In this document: positions 9,020-18,730 of the stretch, piece by piece | Position numbering within the stretch: the stretch's first letter is position 1 | How the letters are laid out: the number at the start of each line of letters is the position of its first letter | Assembly: GCF_034120055.1 (NCBI RefSeq) | Contig: NZ_CP139368.1 | Span: 2,480,001 to 2,544,000, forward strand | DNA length: 64,000 nucleotides | Source of the DNA: Microbacterium rhizosphaerae | Lineage (GTDB): Bacteria > Actinomycetota > Actinomycetes > Actinomycetales > Microbacteriaceae | Reading direction: 5' to 3' | The notes under the pieces: model-generated | Told to the model about the DNA's origin: nothing | The model's database searches: none | Seen by the model: the letters and a program-made list of their open reading frames with translations, nothing else | Position numbers and translations under genes: made by a program

Positions 9020-10255
9020 TCAGCCGAGCGCGTCGAGCCGGCGCTGGAGGTAGCGGCGGGCGGCAGCATCCGTCTCCCGTGCCAGGGCCTCCGCGTAGTC
9101 CCCCCGGCCGGCGAGCTCGTCGCCGCAGCGCACGTCCATCTCGGCGCGCGCCGCGAACGCCTGCGCCGCGAGGACGCCCGCGAACAGCGCGTCGTCGGCG
9201 TCGAGCTCGAGGCGCGCGGACTCCGGTCCGAGCTCGGCGCTGTACCCGCGGGCGACGAGCCGCCCGAGCCGCGCGGACGGCGACGGCCAGACTGCGACCA
9301 GCCCGTCGTAGAGCTGCGCGATGGCCGGCCAGTCCGTCGACTCCCACGTCGGAGCGATGTCGTGCAGCCCGGCGATTCCCGCCTGCAGGGCGAAGCGGCC
9401 GATCCCGCCCTGGAGCGCCCGGGTCGCCAGCGACTCCCCCTCCGCGATGAGCGCCCGATTCCAGGCACGGCGGTCGGCGGTGGCGAGGTCGACGAGCTCG
9501 CCCGCCGGATCCAGACGTGTCGACTGCCGTGCTTCCGTCAGCAGCAGCAGGCCGAGCAGGCCGGATGCCTCGGCCTCCCCCGGGCACACTCTGAGCGCGT
9601 CGCGCGCCAGGTCGACGGCGTCCCGTCGCAGTCGCCCGCTCGTGTCCGCGGTGGGCGCCGCGTACCCCGCGGTGTACACGAGCGAGATCACCACCAGCGC
9701 GTCGGGCATGCGCTCGCGCACCTGCGCGTCATCCTCCATCGCGAAGCGGAGCGGCGAGTCGTGCAGCCGCTTCTTCGCACGCGTCAGTCGGGCGGCCATC
9801 GTCGCCTCGGAGACCAGCAGCATCGCCGCCACATCGCGCGTCGGCACACCGCACACGAACCGCAGGGCAAGGCCGAGGCGCGTCTCCTCGGCGACGTCGG
9901 GGTGGCAGACCATGAGGATCAGCTCGAGCCGCTCGTCGCCCGTGAAGGCGAACGCGGACATGTCGTCCTCCCCTGTGCTCCCCCGCACCGGTCGCGTCTC
10001 GAACGCCAGCGCGGGAAGAGCCCGCGCAGCCGTCTGGGCGCGCCGCACGTAGTCGATCGCGATGCGCCGTGCCGCCGTGGTGATCCAGGCGGAAGGGTTG
10101 TCCAGCCGGACCCCCGAGCGTTCCTGCGCGAGCGCACGCAGGAACGCGTCGTGCACGGCGTCCTCAGCGAGCTGGAGGTCGCCGATGTAGGCGGCCACCG
10201 CACCGAGGATGCGACCGGCATCCACCCGATACGCATCCTCGATGCGGGAAGTCAC
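9020..10255 (-). CDS. ECF RNA polymerase sigma factor with C-terminal extension (ECF42-like)
   Basis: A 411-residue protein. Region 2 lies in the first 90 residues (AEDAVHDAFLRAL, WITTAARRIAIDYVRR) and region 4 at about 125-175 (GVPTRDVAAMLLVSEATMAARLTRAKKRL). It is followed by a long helical extension (about 180-400) of the DUF6596 type. This architecture, with an adjacent DGPF/YCII gene directly upstream (three-base gap), is the hallmark of the ECF42 group, which usually lacks an anti-sigma factor. The inducing signal is not known. The start overlaps neither neighbour. Confidence 0.9.
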   Translation of the reverse strand: MTSRIEDAYRVDAGRILGAVAAYIGDLQLAEDAVHDAFLRALAQERSGVRLDNPSAWITTAARRIAIDYVRRAQTAARALPALAFETRPVRGSTGEDDMSAFAFTGDERLELILMVCHPDVAEETRLGLALRFVCGVPTRDVAAMLLVSEATMAARLTRAKKRLHDSPLRFAMEDDAQVRERMPDALVVISLVYTAGYAAPTADTSGRLRRDAVDLARDALRVCPGEAEASGLLGLLLLTEARQSTRLDPAGELVDLATADRRAWNRALIAEGESLATRALQGGIGRFALQAGIAGLHDIAPTWESTDWPAIAQLYDGLVAVWPSPSARLGRLVARGYSAELGPESARLELDADDALFAGVLAAQAFAARAEMDVRCGDELAGRGDYAEALARETDAAARRYLQRRLDALG

Positions 10256-10258
10256 ACC

Positions 10259-10657
10259 TCATTCAACCGCAGCGTCCATCGCCAGCGGGATCTCGTCGGC
10301 CGACATCGGCACCTGCGCGATCGGGTACAGCTCGAGCCACCCTCCGGTGGGCACGAGCGCTGCCAGCTCACGCGCCTGCTCGGGGCTGTCGGCGGTGAAG
10401 GTGTAGAAGCCGGTCACGACTTCGCGCACCTCGCCGAACGGCCCGTCGGTGAAGACGGCGCCCGACGCGGACGGCACGATGCGGGTGGCCTCGGACTGCG
10501 GTCGGAGGGGGGCGGATGCGGCGATCCGCTGGCCCGCGGCGACCACCGCCTCCTGGAAGACCTTGTGACCGGCAAGGTCCATCTCGATCTGCTCGGGCGA
10601 GAGGACCGACGGGTCCCACTCGGGCTCACGGATGACGATCAGGTATTCGGCGGACAT
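10259..10657 (-). CDS. YCII-related (DGPF-domain) protein, partner of the ECF42-like sigma factor
   Basis: A 132-residue ferredoxin-like-fold protein with the family signature TDGPFGEVREVVTGFYTF (about residues 70-87), which gives DGPF proteins their name. No catalytic activity is established for this group. Genes of this kind are typically encoded with and controlled by ECF42 sigma factors. Here it is the first gene of the two-gene unit, three bases ahead of the sigma gene, with GAGAGC-like purines upstream of its ATG. Confidence 0.88.
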   Translation of the reverse strand: MSAEYLIVIREPEWDPSVLSPEQIEMDLAGHKVFQEAVVAAGQRIAASAPLRPQSEATRIVPSASGAVFTDGPFGEVREVVTGFYTFTADSPEQARELAALVPTGGWLELYPIAQVPMSADEIPLAMDAAVE

Positions 10658-10770
10658 CGTGCTCTCCTTGTCGCGGTGGCGTTCGGGTCCCGCGGGATGC
10701 GGAACACCGATACGACGTGGACGACCTGCCGGAATCGACAGCCTCGAGCAGATTCTTCCGGATTTCGGGC

Positions 10771-10810
10771 GATCAGTCCTCCGTGGTCGCGATCAGTCCT
10801 CGGTGATCGC
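10771..10810. repeat. 20-bp tandem duplication at the serA 3' end
   Basis: Two adjacent 20-base units starting gatcagtcctc match at 18 of 20 positions. The second contains the serA stop codon and last codons; the first lies just beyond the stop. It looks like a local duplication of the gene end and has no evident function. Confidence 0.6.
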
Positions 10811-12397
10811 GATCTGTGCGAACAGGTCGGCGTCGATGGCCTCGCGCACCTCGTCGAGCAGCTCCTCGTCCACGGGCGAGTCGACCGTCAGAACGGACAG
10901 CGCCTGGCCGCCCGCGGCGCGCCGGGCGATCTGCATCCCCGCGATGTTGATGCCGGCGTCGCCGAACTTCTGTCCGTACACGGCGACGATTCCGGGACGG
11001 TCGGTGTAGAGCATCACGATGTGCTGCTTCTCGATCGGCAGCTCGAGCGCGTAGTCGTTGATGCCGACGAGCTTCTCGATCTGCTTGGGCCCGGTGAGCG
11101 TGCCGGAGACCGCCAGCTGCGAGCCGTCCGACAGGGCGCCGCGCAGCGTGATGACGTTGCGGTACTCGGGGCTGTCGGCATCCACGATCAGACGCGACTC
11201 GACGCCGCGCTGGTCGGCGAGCAGCGGGGCGTTGACGTAGGAGACCGTCTCGCTGACGATGTTGGTGAAGATGCCCTTGAGCGCCGCGAGCTTGAGGACG
11301 CTGACGTCATAGTCGCTGAGCTCGCCGTGCACCTCGACGTCGAGGCTCGTCAGCGGCGACCGCGCGAGGCCCGCGAAGATCTGACCGAGCTTCTCGACGA
11401 GCGGGATGCCGGGGCGGACGTAGGGATCGATGATCCCGCCCGCCACGTTCACGGCATCAGGCACGAGCTCGCCGCCGAGGGCGAGGCGCACCGAACGGGC
11501 GACCGAGACCCCCGCCTTCTCCTGCGCCTCGTCTGTGCTCGCACCGAGGTGGGGCGTCACGACGACGTTCGGGAGGGACAGGAGCGCCTTGGCCGTCCCG
11601 CCCTCGGCCGGCGGCTCGGACGTGAAGACGTCCAGGCCGGCGCCGGCGATCTCCCCCGTGGTGAGCGCCTCGTGCAGCGCCGCCTCGTCGATGAGCCCGC
11701 CACGCGCGACGTTGACGATGTACGCGGTCGGCTTCATGGCGCGGAACTGCTCGGCGCCGATCATGCCGGTCGTCTCGGGCGTCTTCGGCATGTGGATCGT
11801 GACGAAGTCGCTCTCGGCGAGCAGCTCGTCGAGCGTGACCAGCTGCACGCCGAGCTGCTGGGCGCGGGCGCTCGTGACGTACGGGTCGTAGGCGACCACG
11901 CGCATGTCGAAGGCTTGCAGACGCGCGGCGATGAGGGCGCCGATTCGGCCCAGGCCGATGATGCCGACCGTCTTCTCGAAGAGCTCGGTGCCGGTGTAGG
12001 CACTGCGCTTCCACTGACCCGCCGCGAGCGACGCGTTGCCCGCGGGGATGTGGCGGGCGAGGCTCAGGATGTGGCCGATCGTGAGCTCGGCGGCGGAGAT
12101 GATGTTCGACGTCGGCGCGTTGACGACCATGACGCCGGCGGTCGTCGCGGCCTTGATGTCGACGTTGTCGAGCCCGACGCCGGCGCGGGCGATCACTTGC
12201 AGCCTGGGAGCGGCGGCCAGCGCCTCCTCGTCGATCTTCGTCGCGGAGCGGATGAGCACCGCGTTCGCGTCGGCGAGGGCCGACAGCAGAGCCGGACGGT
12301 CGGTTCCGTCGACCGAGCGGACATCGAAGTCCGGCCCGAGGGCGTCGATCGTGGCGGGAGACAGCTCCTCGGCGAGGAGGACGACAGGCTTGGGCAC
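10793..12397 (-). CDS. serA: D-3-phosphoglycerate dehydrogenase
   Basis: A 534-residue long-form (type I, actinobacterial) SerA that oxidises 3-phosphoglycerate to 3-phosphohydroxypyruvate for serine synthesis. Seen: the Rossmann motif VGIIGLGRIGALIAARL, NVARGGLIDEAAL, the catalytic histidine in VVTPHLGASTDEAQEKAG, an intervening allosteric substrate-binding domain, and a C-terminal ACT domain (IAGMQIARRAAGGQALSVL). A GTG start at 12397 is chosen because GAAGGG lies about seven bases upstream and the length fits the family; an in-frame start 45 bases earlier has no support. Confidence 0.96.
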   Translation of the reverse strand: MPKPVVLLAEELSPATIDALGPDFDVRSVDGTDRPALLSALADANAVLIRSATKIDEEALAAAPRLQVIARAGVGLDNVDIKAATTAGVMVVNAPTSNIISAAELTIGHILSLARHIPAGNASLAAGQWKRSAYTGTELFEKTVGIIGLGRIGALIAARLQAFDMRVVAYDPYVTSARAQQLGVQLVTLDELLAESDFVTIHMPKTPETTGMIGAEQFRAMKPTAYIVNVARGGLIDEAALHEALTTGEIAGAGLDVFTSEPPAEGGTAKALLSLPNVVVTPHLGASTDEAQEKAGVSVARSVRLALGGELVPDAVNVAGGIIDPYVRPGIPLVEKLGQIFAGLARSPLTSLDVEVHGELSDYDVSVLKLAALKGIFTNIVSETVSYVNAPLLADQRGVESRLIVDADSPEYRNVITLRGALSDGSQLAVSGTLTGPKQIEKLVGINDYALELPIEKQHIVMLYTDRPGIVAVYGQKFGDAGINIAGMQIARRAAGGQALSVLTVDSPVDEELLDEVREAIDADLFAQIAITED

Positions 12398-12518
12398 AGA
12401 GGGACCCTTCGATGAGCGCGATCGGGGGATGCCACGCCGCACGCCATGGGGGGCGAGACAGGCTCAGCCTACCGTGGGCGGGAACGGCCTCCCCGCCGTA
12501 TGACGCCGGGCGACGCGC

Positions 12519-12884
12519 TCAGGAGCCGAGCATCGACCCGCCGTACGCCGCGCCGTAGGCGACGATGTCGAGCCAGAACACCGAGACGAGGCAGAGGCCG
12601 GTGAGGAGGATGGCCGTGAACGGCAGCGCACGGCGGCGCCATCCGATCGCGAACGCGATGGCGAACACGACGATCGGAAGGACGACCGGAAGAAGCAGCA
12701 CGAACCAGCCGTACGCGTTCAGCCCGAGGGGACCCGAGGCCTGCGTGACGAGGAACGCGACGGCGTTCCACAGGGCGTAGGCGTAGAAGAGGCCGAAGAA
12801 TGCCGAGATCACCGCGATGAGCCAGGTCGGCATCGCGGCTCGGCGCTTCGCGGGAGTCGATGGGGTCGACGCATCCGTCGTCAT
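12519..12884 (-). CDS. Hypothetical three-TM membrane protein
   Basis: A 121-residue protein with a short polar N-terminus and three hydrophobic stretches (about residues 22-47, 55-77 and 85-110). The ATG at 12884 overlaps the upstream gene's TGA by four bases (ATGA), showing the two are translated together. I do not recognise a family. The C-terminus is Gly/Ala/Tyr-rich (YGAAYGGSMLGS). Confidence 0.7.
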   Translation of the reverse strand: MTTDASTPSTPAKRRAAMPTWLIAVISAFFGLFYAYALWNAVAFLVTQASGPLGLNAYGWFVLLLPVVLPIVVFAIAFAIGWRRRALPFTAILLTGLCLVSVFWLDIVAYGAAYGGSMLGS

Positions 12885-13378
12885 CGTCCGACCGTCCCCA
12901 CCATGATGAACGGCCACGGCAGCAGCAGTGCGGCGCCGCCGATGAGCCAGGCGAACCGCACCCATACGCGCGAGCGTGCCGTGAGCCACAGCACCGTCAG
13001 GAACCAGATCGCGGGCGCGGCCACGGCGAGCCACAGGCTCACCTGATACGCCACGGGGGCGACGAGGAAGTCGGCCGCGCCCTTCAGTCGCAGGCCGCCC
13101 ACGACCCAGCCGATCGTCGAGAGAAGATAGATGCCGCCGAGCACGCCGATGACGAGCAGCGCGACGTTGCCGAGGGCGGGAGCGTGCTCGTCGGTCGGCG
13201 CCCCGACCGTCTCCGCTCCCCTGCCGACGGCCGTGTACCCGTCGGGCAGAGCCGGCCGCTCCGCTGCGGACTCATCCTTGCGCGTCGGCTCCGCCCGGGC
13301 GGAAGAGGAGCCGACGTGCAGCGTCGGGTCGTCCTCGTCGCCCCACGAGAGGGCGTCGTCGTCGGAACTCGGGGTCAC
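12881..13378 (-). CDS. Hypothetical membrane protein with acidic N-terminus
   Basis: A 165-residue protein. The first 65 residues are acidic and disordered-looking (SSDDDALSWGDEDDPT), followed by three transmembrane segments (about 70-90, 108-128 and 138-160). It starts with GTG six bases after a -10-like TAGGCT, so it is probably leaderless. It is the first gene of a two-gene unit with the small membrane protein at 12519-12884. Function unknown. Confidence 0.7.
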   Translation of the reverse strand: MTPSSDDDALSWGDEDDPTLHVGSSSARAEPTRKDESAAERPALPDGYTAVGRGAETVGAPTDEHAPALGNVALLVIGVLGGIYLLSTIGWVVGGLRLKGAADFLVAPVAYQVSLWLAVAAPAIWFLTVLWLTARSRVWVRFAWLIGGAALLLPWPFIMVGTVGR

Positions 13379-13406
13379 CCGTCCAGCCTATCGGCGGCGG
13401 GATCCC

Positions 13407-14234
13407 TCACTCGAAGATGGGCACCGTCAGGTTGTGCCACGTGACCGGACCGGCGATGCCGTCCGCCGGCGGAGCGAAGCTCGCCTGGAACTGCCGCACG
13501 GCGGTGTCCGTCTCGGGTCCGAAGATGCCGTCGATCGTCACGCTCAGCAGGCTCTGCAACGCGCGGACGCTGTCCCCCGTGCTGCCCGTGTGCACGGTCG
13601 CGATGAGGTGCGGCCAGTCGAGCTGGCCGACGGTCGTCCCGAAGTCCGAGGAGCGGATGGTGTGCTGGAAGGCCTCGAGCGCCGCCCCGCTCATCGGCCC
13701 GAAGACGCCGTCCGCGGCGATGGACGCCCCGCGGGCGCGGAGCAGGTACTGCGCGGCGAGCACACGCCAGTTGTCATCGGTCGTCGCACCCTGCATGACG
13801 AGCGGCCAGCTGCCGGGCGCCATCATCAGGAACGACCAGGTCTGCTCGCCCGCTCTGCCGTCGGTCGTGAGGCCCCACGACATCTGGAAGTTCCGCACGT
13901 GGTCCTCGGTCTCCGGACCGAAGCTGCCGTCCACCATGAGGGGCGCGTCGCCCGGGAAGCGGAGCAGCCCGAGGCTCTGCACGGCGCGCACCGCGTCGCC
14001 GGTCGACCCCACCTGCGTCTGGACGACGGTGAGCGGCCAGGTGAGCGGCCCGACGACGCCGTCCTGAACGAGACCGGCGGACGCCTGCACGGACTTCACG
14101 GCTGCGGCTGTCAGCGGTCCGAACACCCCGTCCACGGTAAGCGGGTGACCGTGCGCACGCAGGAGGTACTGCAGCGACGGGACCCGTGGGTCGGTGGTGT
14201 TCTGCTGGAGCGTGGCCCACGGTTCGATGTTCAC
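13407..14234 (-). CDS. Peptidoglycan-binding protein with four PG_binding_1 repeats
   Basis: About 275 residues made almost wholly of four peptidoglycan-binding-like repeats, each with the xxDGxFGPxT core: VDGVFGPLTAAAV, VDGSFGPETEDHV, ADGVFGPMSGAAL and IDGIFGPETDTAV. Each repeat is followed by an xGxxxxxTW turn. No enzyme domain and no signal peptide or TM helix is visible, which is unusual for a wall-binding protein. The GTG at 14234 is chosen for the AGAGG eight bases upstream; a longer reading to 14264 adds only charged residues. It could be a spore/phage-like accessory or rely on non-classical export. Confidence 0.82.
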   Translation of the reverse strand: MNIEPWATLQQNTTDPRVPSLQYLLRAHGHPLTVDGVFGPLTAAAVKSVQASAGLVQDGVVGPLTWPLTVVQTQVGSTGDAVRAVQSLGLLRFPGDAPLMVDGSFGPETEDHVRNFQMSWGLTTDGRAGEQTWSFLMMAPGSWPLVMQGATTDDNWRVLAAQYLLRARGASIAADGVFGPMSGAALEAFQHTIRSSDFGTTVGQLDWPHLIATVHTGSTGDSVRALQSLLSVTIDGIFGPETDTAVRQFQASFAPPADGIAGPVTWHNLTVPIFE

Positions 14235-14293
14235 GGTGTCGTCCTCTCGGTCCCTGACGAACAACGAGAGGATCGCGCCGGGCCCGTGATACG

Positions 14294-15022
14294 TCAGACG
14301 GATGCGGCGGCCACCGCCGCGGCGACGAGCTGCGCGTCCGTCACCTCGAAGGCGTCCGCTCCCCCGCCCGGTCCGCTGACGCCGCGCTCGACGGGGCGAG
14401 AGGCCGACAGGTGCACGGCATCCACCCCCGCCGCCACCAGGGCGGCGATCCCGTCGATCGCGACCCCGCCGCCGGCCATCACCTCGAGCCTCTCGCCTGC
14501 CTCGCGCACCATCACGGCGAGGGTGTCGAGGCCGTCGGCGCAGCGCGGCGCACCACCCGATGTCAGCACCCGGCGCACGGGTAGCCCTGCAAGCTGCCCG
14601 ACCGCGGCGACCGGGTCCGCGGATGCGTCGACCGCGCGGTGCACGGTCACGTCGAGGCCCTCGGCCGCGTCGATGAACCGATGGAGCGTGTCGAGGTCGA
14701 GGCGACCATCCTCGGTGAGCGCGCCGACGACGACGCCGTTCGCGCCGAGCCGAGCGGCCGCGCGGATGTCGCGCACCATCGTCTCCACCTCGTCGGCGTC
14801 ATAGACGAAGCCCCCGCCACGGGGGCGGATCAGCGCATGCACGAAGGCTGCGCGCGCCGCCGACAGCATCCCGGCATCCTCGATCAGACCGGCGGACGGC
14901 GTGAGCCCCCCGAGCCGCAGACCCTGGGTGAGCTCCACGCGGGTGGCCCCCGCATCCATCGCGATGCGAACGCCCTCGGCGCTCTGCACGGCGATCTCCA
15001 CGGCGACGGGGTGACGTGTCAT
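14294..15022 (-). CDS. cutC: CutC-family protein (copper homeostasis protein CutC)
   Basis: A 242-residue TIM-barrel protein with CutC signatures VEIAVQSAEG, GATRVELTQGLRLGGLTPS, LIRPRGGGFVYDADE, VVVGALTEDGRLD, TVHRAVDA, RVLTSGGAPRCADG and MAGGGV. The length matches the family. The copper role assigned to CutC is disputed, and a sugar-phosphate-related enzymatic function is possible. The ATG lies six bases after a -10-like TAGCCT, suggesting a leaderless message. Confidence 0.93.
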   Translation of the reverse strand: MTRHPVAVEIAVQSAEGVRIAMDAGATRVELTQGLRLGGLTPSAGLIEDAGMLSAARAAFVHALIRPRGGGFVYDADEVETMVRDIRAAARLGANGVVVGALTEDGRLDLDTLHRFIDAAEGLDVTVHRAVDASADPVAAVGQLAGLPVRRVLTSGGAPRCADGLDTLAVMVREAGERLEVMAGGGVAIDGIAALVAAGVDAVHLSASRPVERGVSGPGGGADAFEVTDAQLVAAAVAAASV

Positions 15023-15038
15023 CGCCTCAGGCTAGCCG

Positions 15039-15079
15039 CGGCATCCCTCCGCCCGTCACGTCCGAACGGAGGGATGCCG
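15039..15079 (-). terminator. Hairpin after the 5'-nucleotidase gene
   Basis: A perfect 13-base-pair stem (CGGCATCCCTCCG with CGGAGGGATGCCG, 15-base loop) lies just after the end of the 5'-nucleotidase gene and in the upstream region of cutC. It probably ends the nucleotidase transcript. Confidence 0.6.
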
Positions 15080-15086
15080 ACACGCC

Positions 15087-16952
15087 TCAGAAGACCGGGA
15101 CGCCGCCCTGGACCAGCTGCCAGTTGACCACGTGGAAGTCCTTGGGGTCGATGACTCCCGCGGCCGACGCATACGCGACGATCGCCTCGCGGATCGCGAC
15201 CTGGGCGTTGTAGACCACCGGCGCCGTCGCGATGTGCGGGAACCCGCCGCCGCCGGACTGACGGTAGTTGTTGACCGCGACGACGAACCTCTGGTCCGAC
15301 GCGACGGGCGTCCCGTTCCACGACAGGTTCAGGATGCGCGACCCCTGCGGCTGAGCGACATCGATGTCGTACGTGACACCGGAGAACTGGTCGTAGTTGT
15401 AGTCCGGGGTGTTCAGCGCGTTCGTCAGCGTCGCCGTGTTCACCGGCGTCCCGACCAGGACCTGGTTGAAGTACTTCGCCGAGTACTCGAGGTAGTCCTT
15501 GATCTCGGCGCCCGTGAGCACCGACGCCAGCAGCGTGTTGTCGTAGATGTACAGACCGGCGATGTCGCGGATCGTGACCTGGCCGGCCGGGAACGAGGCG
15601 AGGCGGCTGAAGGGCGCCGCGATCGAGACGATCGGGAGGGATGCCTCGGGCGTGCCCGCGATCGCCTTCGCCACCGTGTCGACCTGCACCTTGTTCACGT
15701 AGTCGAGGATCGCGGTGTCCTTCCAGCACGCCTCGGCCGCCGACAGCGCCTCGGTCGAGGTGGCGACCGGCTTGTTGACGTACGCGACGACCGCGTCGTG
15801 CTGCGACTGGATGACCGAGACGAGCGCGGGATCGTCCTGCACGGTGTTCGTGTTGACGGTGGCGACGCTCTTGCCGGCGATCTGCCACCTGCCCCGCACG
15901 AACTCGAGCTCGAGGTCGAACACGCTCAGCCGCTCGCCCCAGCAGACCGGCTCGCTCATGGCGACCGTCTCGCCCGTCGGGCCCGTCTCGAGGTAGTTGC
16001 GCTCGACGTGCGCGTGGCCGAAGAGGATCGCGTCGATGCCCGGCACCTGCTGAGCGATGAGCTTCGCGGCGTTCTCGTTCGGGAGGTCTCCGCCGTACGA
16101 GGAGGTTCCGCTGTCGCCCGCGTGGACGCTCACGACGAGCACGTCGACGCCCTCGCGACGGATGATCGGCACCCAGCGCTTGGCCGTCTCGACGACGTCG
16201 AGCACCTCGAGCTTGCCGCCCACGTTCGCCTTGTCCCAGATGACGATGCCGGGGTTCGTCATGCCGAGCACGCCCACGCGGATCGGCTTGTGGCCCTTCA
16301 GGTGGATCGTCTTGATCGTGTACGGCTTGTACGCCGGGACGGTCGTGCCGGCGCGCACGGCGTTCGCACCGAGGACCGGTGCATCCATCTGCGAGATCCA
16401 CGTGTCGAGGAACTCGAGTCCGTAGTTGAACTCGTGGTTGCCGAGGGCGACGGCGTCGTACCCGATGGCGTTCATCTGCGCGGCCATGGGGTGGATCGCA
16501 CCCGAGGTCGTGATCGGGTCGACCGTGGCGTAGTAGAAGCCGAGGGGCGTGCCCTGGATCGTGTCGCCGGCGTCGAACAGCAGCGTGTGGTCACGACCCC
16601 GGATCTCGCGGATGTGGTTCACGACGCTCGAGACACGCGCGAGGCCGACGACGTTGCCGGCCTTGTCGCTGTAAGCGGCGTTCGTGTAGTAGTCCCAGTT
16701 GAGGGCGTGCGAGTGGATGTCGGACGTGCCCATGATCGTGATCGTCACGGACCTGTCGGACCCGTCGGCGGCGAGGGCCTTGCCGGGGTTCGCGACCCAG
16801 CCGGCGGCGGCCAGGGCGCTGGCCGCCGAGACTCCGGTGAGGAATCCTCGTCGGCTGACCCCGCTGCGGCGCTCCTGTTCGATCTCGTCGGGAATCCGGC
16901 ACGAGCACCACCGGGGTTCGGGGGCGGCGTCGTGGCTGTGGTCGTGAGGCAT
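15087..16952 (-). CDS. Tat-exported 5'-nucleotidase / 2',3'-cyclic phosphodiesterase (UshA-type)
   Basis: About 621 residues. A twin-arginine signal (SRRGFLTGVSAASALAAAG) marks export of a folded metalloenzyme. The calcineurin-like metallophosphatase domain follows with GTSDIHSHAL, FDAGDTIQGTP, ALGNHEFNYG, SVHAGD and ILFGHAHVE, then a 5'-nucleotidase C-terminal domain with NNYRQSGGGGFP. Such enzymes salvage phosphate and nucleosides outside the membrane. A conserved-looking His-rich cytoplasmic leader (MPHDHSHD) precedes the Tat motif. The ATG at 16952 has GGGAG five bases upstream; ATG 16964 is a possible alternative. Confidence 0.92.
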   Translation of the reverse strand: MPHDHSHDAAPEPRWCSCRIPDEIEQERRSGVSRRGFLTGVSAASALAAAGWVANPGKALAADGSDRSVTITIMGTSDIHSHALNWDYYTNAAYSDKAGNVVGLARVSSVVNHIREIRGRDHTLLFDAGDTIQGTPLGFYYATVDPITTSGAIHPMAAQMNAIGYDAVALGNHEFNYGLEFLDTWISQMDAPVLGANAVRAGTTVPAYKPYTIKTIHLKGHKPIRVGVLGMTNPGIVIWDKANVGGKLEVLDVVETAKRWVPIIRREGVDVLVVSVHAGDSGTSSYGGDLPNENAAKLIAQQVPGIDAILFGHAHVERNYLETGPTGETVAMSEPVCWGERLSVFDLELEFVRGRWQIAGKSVATVNTNTVQDDPALVSVIQSQHDAVVAYVNKPVATSTEALSAAEACWKDTAILDYVNKVQVDTVAKAIAGTPEASLPIVSIAAPFSRLASFPAGQVTIRDIAGLYIYDNTLLASVLTGAEIKDYLEYSAKYFNQVLVGTPVNTATLTNALNTPDYNYDQFSGVTYDIDVAQPQGSRILNLSWNGTPVASDQRFVVAVNNYRQSGGGGFPHIATAPVVYNAQVAIREAIVAYASAAGVIDPKDFHVVNWQLVQGGVPVF

Positions 16953-17057
16953 GTGTTCTCCCATAACCACCCACCCCACCATGCTGAGTGTTTCCTGGCA
17001 AGAGCCTGGAGATGAACTGTTCCTCATCCGCGCCAATCGGATGTCTTTCCGTCACGC

Positions 17058-17093
17058 GAGCGAGCCCGGCCCCATCCGGGACCGGGCTCGCTC
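17058..17093 (-). terminator. Hairpin terminator after ilvC
   Basis: A 12-base-pair stem (GAGCGAGCCCGG with CCGGGCTCGCTC) with a 12-base loop begins a dozen bases beyond the ilvC stop codon, placed to end the ilv transcript. Confidence 0.7.
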
Positions 17094-17105
17094 AGGAACG
17101 ACGGC

Positions 17106-18146
<1,041 letters not shown>

Positions 18147-18152
18147 TTAGTC

Positions 18153-18206
18153 GGTCCCCGAGCCTGTCGAGGGGTCGTACACGGCCCCTCGACGAGCTCG
18201 GGGACC
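18153..18206. repeat. REP-like palindrome between ilvN and ilvC
   Basis: A long hairpin with outer arms GGTCCCCGAG/CTCGGGGACC and inner arms TCGAGGGG/CCCCTCGA. The half-site, close to GGTCCCTGAGCCTGTCGAAGGG in two segments, recurs singly at 40242-40263 and 42266-42290. It may act as an intercistronic RNA stem between ilvN and ilvC. Confidence 0.75.
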
Positions 18207-18219
18207 GGTGGTTGTGATA

Positions 18220-18729
18220 TCAGCCGCGCAGGACGCGTTCGGTGATGCTCTTGCCCCCGCGGCCGATGGCGAGCAGGCCGGACTGGGCGAGCTCCTTGAT
18301 GCCGAACGGCTCGAGCGCGCGCAGCAGGGCGTCGACCTTGCCTTTGTCGCCCGTCACCTCGACGACCACGGCGTCCGAGGCATAGTCGACGACCGAGGCA
18401 CGGAAGAGGTTCACCACCTCGAGCACGTTCGAGCGGTTGCTGTTGTCGGCACGCACCTTCACGAGCATGTGCTCCCGCTGGACGGATGCGACGGGGTCGA
18501 GCTCGACGATCTTGATGACGTTGATCAGCTTGTTGAGCTGCTTCGTCACCTGCTCGAGCGGCAGTTCGTCGACATCCACCACCACGGTGATGCGCGAGAG
18601 CCCCGGCACCTCCGTGACGCCCACGGCGAGCGACTCGATGTTGAAGCCGCGGCGGGCGAACAGACCCGCGACGCGGGTCAGCAGACCCGGCTTGTCCTCC
18701 ACGAGGAGGCTCAGCACATGACTCGTCAT
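18220..18729 (-). CDS. ilvN: Acetolactate synthase small (regulatory) subunit
   Basis: A 169-residue protein with an N-terminal ACT domain (HVLSLLVEDKPGLLTRVAGLFARR, about residues 3-80, cited here by its core DKPGLLTRV) and the C-terminal small-subunit domain (ELAQSGLLAIGRG). It binds IlvB and confers valine feedback inhibition. It starts one base after the ilvB stop codon, so the two subunits are translationally coupled. Confidence 0.96.
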   Translation of the reverse strand: MTSHVLSLLVEDKPGLLTRVAGLFARRGFNIESLAVGVTEVPGLSRITVVVDVDELPLEQVTKQLNKLINVIKIVELDPVASVQREHMLVKVRADNSNRSNVLEVVNLFRASVVDYASDAVVVEVTGDKGKVDALLRALEPFGIKELAQSGLLAIGRGGKSITERVLRG

Positions 18730-18730
18730 G

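Noticed and set aside
9362..12415. Long plus-strand open frame of over 1,000 codons
   Set aside because: It runs antisense across the sigma factor, YCII gene and serA, which have clear domains; its composition is typical of GC-rich shadow frames.
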